A stretch of DNA of 64,000 nucleotides from Ifrita kowaldi (lineage: Eukaryota; Chordata; Aves; Passeriformes; Cinclosomatidae). This document shows positions 13,850 through 26,100 of the stretch, in pieces (the stretch's first letter is position 1; each line of letters starts with the position of its first letter). The stretch is taken from assembly GCA_013398055.1 (NCBI GenBank), contig VZRS01007545.1:186001-250000 (forward strand), read 5' to 3'. A model generated the notes under the pieces. The model did not search any database. It was given only the letters and a program-made list of their open reading frames with translations, and was not told where the DNA came from. Position numbers and translations under genes: made by a program.

Positions 13850-14878
13850 GTTGATATGCTGGGATTCAGAGGGACCTCAGCAAGCTGGAGGAGAAACCTG
13901 ACAAAAGTCTCATGAAATTCACTAAAGGCAACAAAGTCCTGCACTTGGAATTAAGTAAAGCATGCAACAGCACTGCCTGCGGGCTGACTGGCTGGAGGGA
14001 CAGCTCTGCAGAAAAAAACTTGGTGACCCTGGGGAAACTGGAGGCAGCACACATCCTTGTGGGGAAGAAACTTAATTGTATACTAGGCTGCATCATTAAG
14101 GATACAGCTAACCAACCAAGGGAACTGTTTATTCCCATCTTCCCAGAACCTGTGAGGTTGTGTCTGGAATATGATGCCTGGTTTGAGGCCCTACTGTGAG
14201 TGACAGATATCCACAAGCTAGAGAGACTCTAGAGGAGGAACACTAAAATGCTTCGGAGGCTTGACATCGGACATATGAAGAAAGCCTGAAGGAACTGCCC
14301 AAGGAGGTTGTGGAGTCTCCCTCTCTGGAGACATTCAAAACCCACCCTGGACGTGTTCCTGTGTAACCTGCTCTAGGTGACACTGCCTTGGCAGAGGGGT
14401 TGGACTAGATGACCTCCAGAGGTCCCTTCCTACCCTAACGATTCTGTGGTTCTCTGAACTGAATTTGTTTAGCCTGGAGACAAGAGGGAAAGGGAAGGAT
14501 CTAACTGCAGCCTTCCACTGCCTAAGGAGTGTGATAAAGAAGATGGAGCCAAACTCCATGATAGAGAGGATGGAGCCAAAGGTGCAATGACAGGATAAGA
14601 AGAAATGGTTGCAAGTTACAATGAAGAAAATTCAGACTAGATACCTGGGAAAGACTCTTCATCCTATGAGTATTTAAGCCCTGAAAGGGGCTGCTCAGAG
14701 ACGCTATCATCCTTGGAAATAAGCAGAACTCAATTGGTCAAGGCTTGGACAATCTGGTGTAATTTTTACACGTAGAGGTGTAATTTTGAAATTACCCTTG
14801 CTTTGAGCAGAAGGAGATTGTACTAGATGTCCTCCAGAGGTCCCTCTCAGCCTACATTATTATATGACTCTGTGACTA
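13850..14878 (+). mobile_element. CR1 LINE, 5'-truncated, host of a nested CR1
   Basis: The plus strand carries the 3' part of CR1 ORF2: the 'ggattcagagggacctcagcaagctgg' type segment (with indels), then 'aagtcctgcacttgg', 'gaccagctgg/cagctctgcagaaaa' and 'ggctgcatcattaag' equivalents. The 3' end is 'ctagatgtcctccagaggtccct' followed by 'attatatgactctgtg'. The frame is broken many times, so the copy is dead. Removing 14298-14461 joins 'gcctgaaggaactg' to 'aatttgtttagcctgg', which is the normal CR1 order. That shows the middle is a later insertion. The copy lies in the gene desert upstream of CSMD1. Confidence 0.8.
14298..14455 (+). mobile_element. nested, 5'-truncated CR1 3' end with target duplication
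   Basis: A 158-bp CR1 3' terminus starts at 'cccaaggaggttgtgg' and ends 'taacgattctgtggttct'. It is flanked by a direct repeat GAACTG at 14292-14297 and 14456-14461. Its 3' end is closer to the canonical CR1 terminus than the host copy's, which fits a younger insertion into the older element in the same orientation. Confidence 0.75.
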
Positions 14879-15040
14879 TTTAGTGTAATCTTTATCCCTG
14901 TGGTGAGTTCCTAGCCAACACATCTTAGTAGTCCAAATTCCACCAACATCCGAGATGTCACTCTGTCCTAAAGCAATGTCGGATTTTTCTCTGCTTATAT
15001 TTGTTAATTTCTTCTTGCTACCTGTTTTTCTGTCCTATTT

Positions 15041-15555
15041 AGAATCACAGATCGGGTAAAATAGGAAGTGACCACTGGGGGTCATCTGGTCCAGCTTCCC
15101 TGCTCAAGCAGGGTTATTCTAGAATGTACAATTCTACATTGGACAGATTTGCGTCCAGATGGTTCTTGAATATCTTCAGAGGCTCCACAATCTCTCTGGG
15201 CAATCTGTTTCAGTGCTCAGCACAGTAGAGAAGTTCTTCCATATAGTTAGGTGGAGCTTCCTGTGCATCAGTTTCTGCCTGTTACCCCTTGTCCTATTGC
15301 TTGGCACCACCGAGAGGAGCCTGGTCCGTCCTCTTGGCACCCTCCCTTCAGATACTGACAGACATTGATGAGTTCCCCTCTCAGTCATCTCTTCTCAAGA
15401 CTGAACAGGCCCACTTCCTCAGTCTTTCCTCATAAGAGAGATGTTCCTGTCACTCAATCATCTTTGCCACTCTCTGCTGGACCCACTCCAGAAGCTCCAT
15501 GTCTCTCTTGTACTGGGGAGCTCAGAACCGGTCACAATTATCTTGTAGCATGTAG
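15041..15555 (-). mobile_element. CR1 LINE 3' part, minus strand
   Basis: The left end is the inverted CR1 terminus (tagaatcacagatcggg ... ggtcatctggtccagcttcc). It runs right through 'ctgctcaagcagggt', 'cagatggttcttgaatatctt', 'aagttcttcc' and 'ttcagatactgacagacattga' to 'ctcttgtactggggagctcag', all parts of CR1 ORF2 and 3' UTR in reverse. Small indels break the frame. The subfamily (AGCAGG hairpin-like 3' UTR, 'ggtcatctgg') resembles the CR1 host copy at 13850-14878, which lies nearby in the opposite orientation. Confidence 0.85.
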
Positions 15556-18500
15556 TTAAATGACAACGTAAGACAAGAAAACTTATAGCAACCCTTCAAA
15601 TGCATTTACCTGATACATTCATTATCATGAAATTAAACTGGGGACTAGCAGGGAAGAACAAGACCAAAGATGACTTGAATCTGTGGCATGGAGGTTAAGG
15701 TATTCTTCTGCCTGGTAGAAACATGTATCCAATATTTTAAAAAAAGACTCATGGGAAGAGGAGCTGTTGAACAATCATAGCTCCCTTTCTGCACTCTCTG
15801 CCGCATGAATCATAAATTCATTGCTGCAAAATACCTCAGCTCCAACAGGAAAAGCTTCCCTTCACCTTTAATTCCATCTGCACTTTCCCACATCTGTCAT
15901 AGACTAATGCTCAGTGCCCAAGGCAGCCTTATGGAACAAGTAGTTTGAATTTTTCACGTTTTAGAATCAATTAAATGCAGGTTCTTTCACTTCTCAGTGA
16001 CTAATACAGCAGTTGACTAATATAGGAAGCATTTTTACTGTGGTCTTTTTAAAGTCTACTTGCTAAAGGAGCTTAGTCAGTTAAGAAACTGTATAGATCA
16101 GACCCTAGAAGAATATGCAGTTTCTGCCTCGTGTTGGTATTATGCATTCAAGACATTTGGCCTTGCAGAGTTTTACTAATCCTGGCAAGGAAGACTTTGA
16201 AGCCAACATAGAGTTTAGGGTTAAACAAAGATCAGGCAGCAGCTGGAGGGTTATTTCTGGATATAAGCACCTTTATTCCATTTCAGTCCTGTTCCATTTA
16301 AAGTGTCTAGTTATGAAGTGACATTTTCCACACCAGGAGTGATGCATAAAAAGCACATATTTTTTGTTAGAAATACGTAGTTACTCCCAAGAAAATGTAA
16401 TGTTCTTTATAACAGTGAGTGTATCCCTGCCTTCTGATGGACTATGAAAAGAATAACTTGTCTGGTTGCCTTGTACTCTGAGCTGGTTACAGAAGATCTA
16501 TGGGAATGAAGAGACTTGATCATTCTTCTCTGCATGTTCCCAGTTGGAGTTGCTGCTGATGTGATATCGCTGCTGTTTGTATCAGCTGTTTCTTGAACCA
16601 TTTCCTGGAGCTCAATTTTCTTCTTAATACACCACTTATCTTGCATAAAACTTTTATTTGGGTATCCTCAGCCACACAGCCCTCTTGTTTTGCCATGCTG
16701 AGTTGAGCTGTAAAGATAGAATTCATCTAGACTAATATCAGGGACACAGCTGATTTAGCATTTGGTTGTTCTGAGATTCCTCAGTAGCTGGTGGAGAGAA
16801 AGGCTATTCCAGTAAATTACTGGAACTACACTAAAATCAAAAGGATGGGATCTTGGCCAAATCTTTTGAAACCATATTAGGACCAACATTATACAACCCA
16901 GTGTGCTGTACATCTTTGCAGTGCCACTTGCATTCTGTTCTGTTCAGGAATCAGGTGCAAGTAGTTGAAAGAAGATTTGCTTCATGTGGCACCAGAGTGA
17001 CCATCATTATGTGACACATATCCTCTCAAAGCCAAGACTGATTCCAAACAGTCATTTGTAGATACTCTGCAACATACTCTTCCCTACACATGGCTTATCA
17101 TGATGAAATCCATTGATATACAAACTATACACACCCTTAAATTATTTCTTAATACCAAATCCTAATTAATACGATTCTACTAAATAGAGAAAAAGTAAAT
17201 CAGACTGATAATAAATATGAGACAGCAATAACAGAGCATTTTTTATAACAGAACAGGAAGTAATATCCCTATACAGAAGCACTATTCAAATTATTTACTT
17301 TTTCCTATTTGTACTGGAAATGAACTACTGAAACTACCTTTTTTTTATTTTTTCTTTGCTTAGGAGCCAAAGCATGATGTCAAAGAGAAAGAAAGGAGAG
17401 GCAGAGGTCAGGGTTAGAGCGTATTAATCTTTTGTGCTTACACACATGGCCTATTTCAAGGTTTGACAAATTTCCAGAATTGTCCTCAGATCTCCTCAGG
17501 TTTATTATAGTTATTTTTTAATCTACAAGTATTTCTGTCATGCGAGGGTGCGCCTGTTATCCTGGAAATCTATTCTCTTTCTGTGAGCCTGTCTTGCCCT
17601 TACAATGCTTTGGTGAGATAACTTTTGCTCTCAATTATTAACCTGAGAAATTCTTTCCTTGCTAACAGTGTGAAGTCCTGCTGTGATTTGTGTGATGTGT
17701 GTCTGTTCAGTGCATAGACAAGCAATGATCTGTTGTATTGGACATGCAGGGTTTTTTCCATTCTTGTAAAAATATTTTTTTAAACTATACAGCTTTTCTG
17801 GTAGACATTCATCTAGTCTTTGAAGAATGTGATTTAGATAGGAAAAGCAGTTTTTCACAGGGCTAACTGTCCCTTCTCCTAGAACCACTGGACAAAATCC
17901 AGAAGCACAAATGAAAAGCCTGAAATTATTTGGACTCAGTAGGTGAAGGCAGTGGAGTGCATAGCTCACAGACTTGTACCATAGCTGATATAAGGTTTTT
18001 TAGTGATGAGGTTTAGGAGAAGAACACGAGACTGGAAGGGACAGTACTGACATCTCTCAGGGATGCTTAAAAAAATTCTGGCCGATCTCTGCTTTAAGGA
18101 GTAGCAGATCCTTTTCTTTTTCCAAAGGTCTTTAGTCAAGCCTTTGGGACTGAGGACAGAGTTCAGAGAAGTTTTCTGAGCTCATAGCAAACTTGCATCT
18201 TATAACCTCCACCTATTTCAGATGTTACCACCACAGAACAGACCACTGCTTGAATGATGCACAGTGAAAGATTTACTTTAATTTTCTCTGTAGGATTTCA
18301 TAAGCAGCTCTGCTAAATAGCTAACTTTCATCATTATCAGATAAAAACAATATACATAAGACTGTACTAGGCCTATGATGTGATATTTCATAGGATTCCT
18401 AATCTCTGGATGGATCTTTGTCCCTTCCCCCAAAGAGGGATTTCTGATTTCTAAGAAAAATCTCTTTTTCTGTGAAAAGAGCTAAACATTTTCTGCATAC

Positions 18501-19289
18501 ATACCTTTAAATTTCCTCTTTCTTTTTCCTGTGGAGGAGGACACACTACACAAGTGTAACATTGCTTGTTACTTGTTTTTTCAAATCAACAGTTCCTCAG
18601 TGATTGTTCTAGATACAGAAATGAAGAGACTAGCACTCACAGAAAGCAATTTCTTTACCTCACATATTTACAAAATTCTATTCAATTCAATTTATTCTTG
18701 ACTTGTAGGTCTGCAAGGACTGAAAATTGACTATCTATAAATAAATCTGATATTTTAAGACATCCTTTCCTGTACATTTGGTCAGTTTATTACATTATTG
18801 TCAGTATTACATCTCAGATCATTCCATATTTGAAATGTAAATAGATGAAGAAATGAAAACTTTAGTAAGTTTTAATAGTTTTTTTCCTCAGACAGAAATT
18901 GGTAATATACAGAATTGTAAAACTAAACAAACAGATGGCAGAACAGCTTTTTTGTATGTGATTTTTATATTTTTCCTTTGTCGCAATCCACCTCCCAGAG
19001 GAAACTGTGACAACGGACAATTAACTAATTTCACATAAAAATGCCATCATACGATTTGCTAATGCGGTTCAAACCATATTTAAGAGAGAGGAAGCATGAG
19101 GAAATTTTTCTGCTAGGATTTTTTATATTTGTAACATGTTAGTCCCAGGCTGTGATAATATTCCCATGCTTCAGCTGCTGATTTTGCAGCCACATTTGCT
19201 GTACTAGCCATCACATGCAGCATCACACAGCAATGAGCAAACTGCACGAAGTCAGATCAAATCAATCTACTGTGAATGATTCAAAACGT
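15556..19289. other. intergenic, no gene seen
   Basis: AT-rich and without a supported feature. The longest open frame (112 codons, minus strand, 17631-17969) has no recognisable domain and no exon-like borders, and I take it as chance. The patch near 18020-18060 ('gagactggaagggacag') faintly recalls a CR1 3' end but is too short to call. Confidence 0.5.
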
Positions 19290-20180
19290 TTGTGACTGGT
19301 AACAGTACCTCATATCTGGGCCCCTTGCTGGTGAACTTCTCCATTCTTATGTTTTTTTATGGTAGCCATACATGTAAAACTACCAGGAGATATTTTTGAA
19401 ACCCTGCATTGAACAGTGTGTTACTGACTCTCAGTTCAAACCATCTTTCACATCATACCCTAACAGCACTGCTTCCCATCTGCCTCAGTGCCTGCAGGAG
19501 ATCAGCTTCTGAATTGGAATTCAGCTGGCTGAAACTGAATCTGAATGAGACAGAAATGAGGTTAGAAGGAAAAGGGTAACATTTTGAAGAACTACCCAAA
19601 GCCATGGCAGCATTCTCAAACAAGGGGTCTGTTTTCTGACTGTCAAGAGACTTCACAGCCTCAGGGTTAGCTGACATCCTCCCAAGTATGAAATCTGTCA
19701 GAAATAAATTCTCCTACCCATGATGAGCCAGCAGGCTGTTCCTATGAACATCCTCTCAGATGCTGACTTGGCAATAGCATTGTACATATTCATGGCTTCC
19801 AGGCTCCACAGCTATCGTACTCTGCTCTGGCCATGCCAATGATAGCCTTCAACGGGCAGCTGATCAAAACTCGTCACTCTGCTTGCTAAGCAAAATAAGC
19901 CAATTTTGGTACATCATTTCAGTGCTGTGAACACTACGTTGGCTCTTGAGTGAATGGTGAATCATATTTGTTGTTCTAATCCTAATCTTCAAAGACCTAG
20001 ATCCAGATTACTTTGAGGATAATAATTTATCACTGTGAGAAAAGACCCACACCTCAGGGGTGGTGGAACTATCAGCTAGGCAGGCAATTGTGCTGAAAGA
20101 AGAGGCTTTGAATCACTCTTCCACAGAGGAAAAATGTGGAATGCTCACCCATCTTCAAGGCAGAATACAAAATTAATCCC
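19290..20180 (+). mobile_element. ancient LINE relic (L2/L3-type reverse transcriptase)
   Basis: Several pieces in the right order match the 3' half of an old amniote L2-like ORF. First comes the 'ccttgctggtgaacttctcc' region. Next is 'ggctgaaactgaatctgaatgagacagaaatg' in several blocks (encoding a LKLNLNETE-like motif). Then come 'ctctggccatgccaatgatagcc' and 'agctgatcaaaac', and finally 'tcttcaaagacctagatccagattactttgagg'. The LKLNxxKTE motif lies in the reverse transcriptase thumb region in this clade. The copy is heavily decayed, with many stops. The assignment is from remembered consensus, so the clade is less sure than the LINE call. Confidence 0.5.
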
Positions 20181-23100
20181 TTCAGAATAAAACAAAATCT
20201 TGTGAGCAAACACCACCACCCCCACCAGCACCCCCCATACACCCAGTTCCAGGAAAGACAGGACTATAACTAAAAGTGTATAATATTACAGTTGATTTAA
20301 GATAATATCTCTTTGTAAAACATTATGAAGTGTCTAGCTGTGGGTCATTCTGACCAGCAACTTAAATGGAATTCAAGTTCTGTACCTTGATGATCTGATC
20401 ACTTGTTGGAATATAAGGTATAAACAGATTACACAATCTGTGCAAAGCTTTTGATCTCAGTGCGAGAAGCACTACGTCCCACTGCAATTGTTTTAATGAT
20501 TCAGCTTCCCAAACAGCATGTTTTGCATTTCTGAAGTAAACAACCACTTAAATAATCCTTGATTTGTTTTTCCCAAAGGTATGTCACATTTCAGCCCACA
20601 GTCAGTCAATAAAAGAACAGAGATGCATTTTCTGGACTTAATTCAATAAATAAACCTAAAGTAGTTTGTTTTCTTTGCTTTTCATGTTAACTTATCAGGC
20701 TAATAAATTAATGAACCTGCTTGGAAATCATATGGCACTTTCAGGCATGCAACTGAGGACATAGAGCAAGTATCTGCATTACAATAATTAGCACTGAATT
20801 GGTACATCCTTACAGTCATGCTAAGACTGTGTGCCTAACATTATTTTTCTATTTTAATGGCAAATTTTGTTAATGAAGTGAAGTAGACCTTTTTTCTTTA
20901 AACAAGAGAAGTAGTGAGAACACAGTTAGTGAACTGTGTGGTGCAGACCAATATGACAGCTGGGAAACAAGTTTGGAAAGAGAGGGACAAATCTTCAGTT
21001 GGTTCAAATCGGCATGCTGAAAGTCATTATCTCTGCTGTAGCTATCAAGCAAGTAAGAATGTTTTAAGCTTTAGCAAAAAGCAAATAATTTGGGGCTAAG
21101 AGAAACACATACATAAGCCTAAACCTAGCTGCCCTCAACCTCCTAGAACTCCACTCTGTCTGAAGTTCAATTTGTATCAAGCGTGCTCATTTCTCATAGA
21201 CTTACAGCTGTATTCAACATTTTGAAGAAGTTGAGATGTACAGGAAAGAAAGGAAAAGGAAAAAAAACAGACCATTTTTTCACAGGCTTCAGAAAATCCT
21301 TGGTGTTGTGGGCTTTGCATCTATCAACAACCACACAGACTCCAGTAGTGCGAGAGGTTTGAATTTTTTCTTACACATGTAATAGTATCAAGTCCTTGTC
21401 AGGGTTAAGTATTCTAAAGTGTATGAGAAAACTAAGGACCAGGGAAAACAAAGGATTTTATTTTGTTTTTTTGAGGAATGCTAGTGATCATTAACAAAAA
21501 ATCCCCTAGAGGATATTGCAAATTAATAAATCAGAACTGAATTTTATATTAATAGCAGTTCCACTTGTCACAGGAAATAATTCTCCAATTCTAAAGAGAC
21601 ATATTTCTCTATCCTTACTGCAGCTTCCTATAAAGCAGCTTTTTTCACCCACAACCAGGATGCTTCGATTTTAAAGCACAAGTATGTCACACTCTGTGAA
21701 AACTATACATTGTTTCAAATTATAAGGACAGATGAAAATTTCCCTATAGTTTGTCAAAGAATTTTAGGAGGCAGCAGTTGTCATTATCCACAGAAACTGC
21801 CAATCACCTTGGCATGAAATGACAATTAATGATACATTCCTGGACTACATAAAGGATGTCAAACATATGGACTATTGCTGCAGCCAAAAGATATGACCAG
21901 CTTGCTGGAAGTATCACATACTACACTGTAATTTTCTGATATATCAGAATGTTTTTGCTAGTAAGTAAAAATTGCTAAATTGCAAACACATAGCTAGTTT
22001 TGCTTTAGGGCACTCAATGCTGAACTGTAGAACTGTTGTGAAAGTTCATGGTTTTAGTGATGATGTTGAGTGGCATTTTTCATCTTTCTCTCTGTCCATC
22101 TATGAAACCATTTCTTAGATAACTAGGTTTTTCCAATAGGGTATTTTAGGCTACTACCATTAGTTAGATGTGAGTGTCTATCCACACAAGGCAAGTTTAC
22201 AATCACAGAGTCTTAATCAGCAATGAAAGGAATGACCTAGTGGGTGGGAAAATGAACATCAGAAAGAACATTTTAAAAGTACATGCTTTGCCTAAAGAAG
22301 ACAAGTTTATTAGTATACATGTTGAATCAATTTCATTTTACACTTTAAAAGACATAGGAAAAATTTGATTTAATGTCTTCCACTGTAAAATCATGCCCTA
22401 ATTATGTATATATGTCATTTGTAGCCTATAGATACCTGATTTACAAATGGAATGTTCTCAGATAATTGAAACACCAAAGAGTCAGAGTTTCATCTACTCT
22501 ATAAGCACAGGTTGGAATAATATCAGTAACAACACCACTACTAACACCACAGCCTGTTCGCAACAGATCACAGAGGGGTTCTGAGTGTGCCTCTGCAAAG
22601 GATGCTCTGCCTCACAGGAAAGCACCCACCTCTGCTTCTGTCTGAAATTGCATGGCACAGTATATTGAAAGAAGGAAAATATGCCTTGTATCCTCCTTCC
22701 TCTAAGTCACATAGCAGGACAGCAGATTTGGAAGTTTATTGATTAATTGGTAGAGGCAGGAAAGGATTTTTCCCTTTTTTTTCTGTTGGTCACATGAGCA
22801 AGGTAGGCAGCAATATACCATCTAAGTTAATCACAACTGCACAATCTAAAGGAAATCTGAAATAATTGATTTAATAGTAGACCAGATTCAGTTATCAACA
22901 GCAACTAAGTCTGAAGCACATCCATGATATCACAGATCAACTATGGCAACTCTCTAGTCTGAAAATCTAGTATCATCAGTTCTGTCAATGCTAATGAAAC
23001 TCCTTTGAGACACAAGAGTGAAAATGAAACGTAAAGGTGCTAATTTTCTCACTAACTTGATTGAATGATTTCCCCTGTCTAAGAGATTTATGTTATGAAG

Positions 23101-26100
23101 GCACAGCTGTTCATTTCATTCACAATCTGCTAGTTGTAGTTGACTTACAGCCAAACTCAAAAGGAAGTTTAGTGAATCTAGGTACGTTTAATAAGGGTCT
23201 ATGCCAATTCATAATTTTAAGTATTTTTAGCATGCCAGTGTTACCTCAGTGTTCAAATATACACTCTTATATATACAAACACACACTCTTAGCTTTTCAG
23301 CCATTTATAGACTTATCATGTGGCTTTATTTAAGCGAAAACTAATCACCTCATCTCACTTTAAAGTCAGAGGTTAGAAAGAGGTACCTACAGATGGGGAT
23401 TCATATCTTGTTGCTCAGGATGATGTGAACTGTTCCCTGTGTGTAACTTTGTTCTCTGCAGAAGAAGATTAGACAAAAAACTTTCAGACATCCAAAATCT
23501 GATGCGACGAACCTTCACTTGTGCAGCACTCCTGAACTGAATTGAGCAGACCAGAATGTAATCTCGGCATAATCACTTTCTCATTGATTTCCTTGGAGTC
23601 ACTACAGTTATACAGCAAAATAGGCTCAGACGTGCAGGTGAAGCATCACAGGTGTATTGCACCTATCCTGTGTTGAGGTGCTAAAAGAAATAAGTGTATC
23701 AAAACCCAGCAAAAAATAGCTAATATGAAGACAAAGCCAAGAAAGCAAGAAAACAAACAAGCAAGGATGTGTGATAATGGAACAATCCAAACCACACATT
23801 TCTCTAGGCTAAAAATACCTTATTTCAGTTACTGAACACTTCTTCAGTTGAGGTGTTATTTAGCAGTTCCATTTCTCCCAAAATTACAAGAATTCTTTCT
23901 GTTCTACATCCAGTGCAATCAAGTCACGGTTTATAGGAAGCAAGTATTACCTGGTTTCTTTTCCTCACCCTGGTAATTCAGAAGAGCTTTGATACTGACA
24001 GATTCAGCTATCTGAGGATAACAGGAGGAATCATCAACTGTCCTGGAGGCAGAAACAATAGGCACCTTTACATTCTGCAGCGGTTTGAGAGATATTTCTA
24101 TAAGCAGGGAGATTTTCACCATAAATTAAGAATATTATTGCAATCTTAACAAAAAGATGCCTCTTCTGAACTGTGCTCTATATATTGTATTTTCTTGAAA
24201 ATCACCATTACTTTTGTTTCTGCCTGTAGAAAACAAACCTGTTACAATTCAATAATAATATGAGATTTTCAATGATCCAAAAAAGACGACTGGATTTGTA
24301 ATGGTACCTCTAGATTATTAACTGTCAAAAAGCCCTAGGTAAGAATGAGCTGATAGAAATGTCTGCGCACAAAATAAAACACAAGATGCCTCTGTAATGC
24401 TGATATGCAGTATATACATTTGCACTAGTCCAGTGCTTGGTAATAGGAAAAGATGTCTCCATTAACTCAGGTTGCACTGTGTATCCATATTAGCATACTG
24501 TCTGTGCAATCAAAGAAAACAAGAGTTGGGTTATTATTTTTTTTTCTTTTGTACTAGCATGCATACGTTTGCAAGGAGAGCACTGCCTGCAAAAAACAAA
24601 GTGCTTACGAACGTATAGTCTTTTTGAATTTAATAAATTTCATTTAATTTAGTAGAAACTAAGCCCATGCTTCTGTTATTTGTTGAACTTTGGGCAGAGG
24701 AGCTAGACAAAGCTATGAAAATTTGCTTTATCCCCATCAATTGCACAGATCTAGTCCTCTTATCTATATTTATTATTGTACTCTCTGATATTTTGTCTAA
24801 TTTAGTCCCTAATTCAAAGATACTTATTTTTATATAATTTGTTAATAAAACATCATGGCATTTTAGATGAAAACGCAGCGTTAACTGAAGACTGTACAAT
24901 TTGACAAATAAATAAAGAACTGCATAGGAGCCATCTTGCAGGGGCTTCCAATTAAAGTCTATTTTGTTAAAAGAAGAAGAAAATGTCTCTCTCTGAAGCC
25001 TATGAGGTGTGAGACTTTTTGCATGTTTATGTTCCTAATCCCTACAGTGAACTTTACAGCCAGCCTTGTAACTGTTTCCTACCTGTTTGGGGAGTCATCA
25101 TTAGATCCATCAATGTTAACTCAAGTTACATAACATAAAGTTAACAGCAGTGATAATAGAAAACTTCTCATTATGAATTGATGAAAAAATAAATCTGAAC
25201 ACGTGTAAATTACCTATATTCACATTTAACAATAAACATAATGAAGCTCAACTCAATAATAAACCATGGCCTGGTTTATAAGAAAAGAATATAGTGTGCA
25301 TACTAATTAAACACATAGTTTGTCTCTGGGAACCTTATCTATTGGAGACAGTCTTTTTACCTAACCAAACAATTAAAAATTGAATTTGAGGTTAGGCACC
25401 TATGAGAAGTATGCACTACCAACAGAAATTTATCTCACTTAACTTCAACACTCAACTTCAATGCGCAGTGACTCTTTCCACTTTTTACAAGGCAAATCTA
25501 AGGTGGCTGAATGGACCATGACAGGTAATTTTTTAAGTGCCAAAGTCAGGAGACATTAATTTCACCACCTGTGGATAGGTAAAGGACTATCAATAGGACT
25601 TTCGACAACTCAAACAAATAGGCAAAATAGGACTGGGAAGAAAAAGAGAAACATAAAAATTGGACGATTTATTTAGGCTATGTTCCATATGAACAATGGT
25701 GTTTCACAGAATAAGGATATCCTGTAAAATAGTGGATAGTGGATTCCATATCATTTAGTGGTAAAAGAGGGTCTTTGTAACCACTCATCTGAAAATGCTA
25801 CTCAGTAGATTCCCAGCTAGATTCTGTGTTGCTAACGCTCAGCACTAGAGAGATGTTTTTGACATTCCAAATGTCAAAAACAACATAAAGAAACTTTGAA
25901 GCACTGAGATCCCAGATGTGGAAAAAAAAAGAAATTAAATGAGTGAAATCTTATATCTGTATCAAAATTCACTGAAGAGACTGGGGGTCCATGTGGGTTT
26001 AAGGTACTGCATACCCTTCTCATTTTGGCAACAGAGTTTTAATAGATTCCCTTCAAAAATACCCCAAAGCCCACAGTTTTCTTATGGGCAACATGATCAT

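Noticed and set aside
17631..17969. 112-codon minus-strand frame
   Set aside because: No known motif, no exon borders, AT-rich composition like its surroundings.
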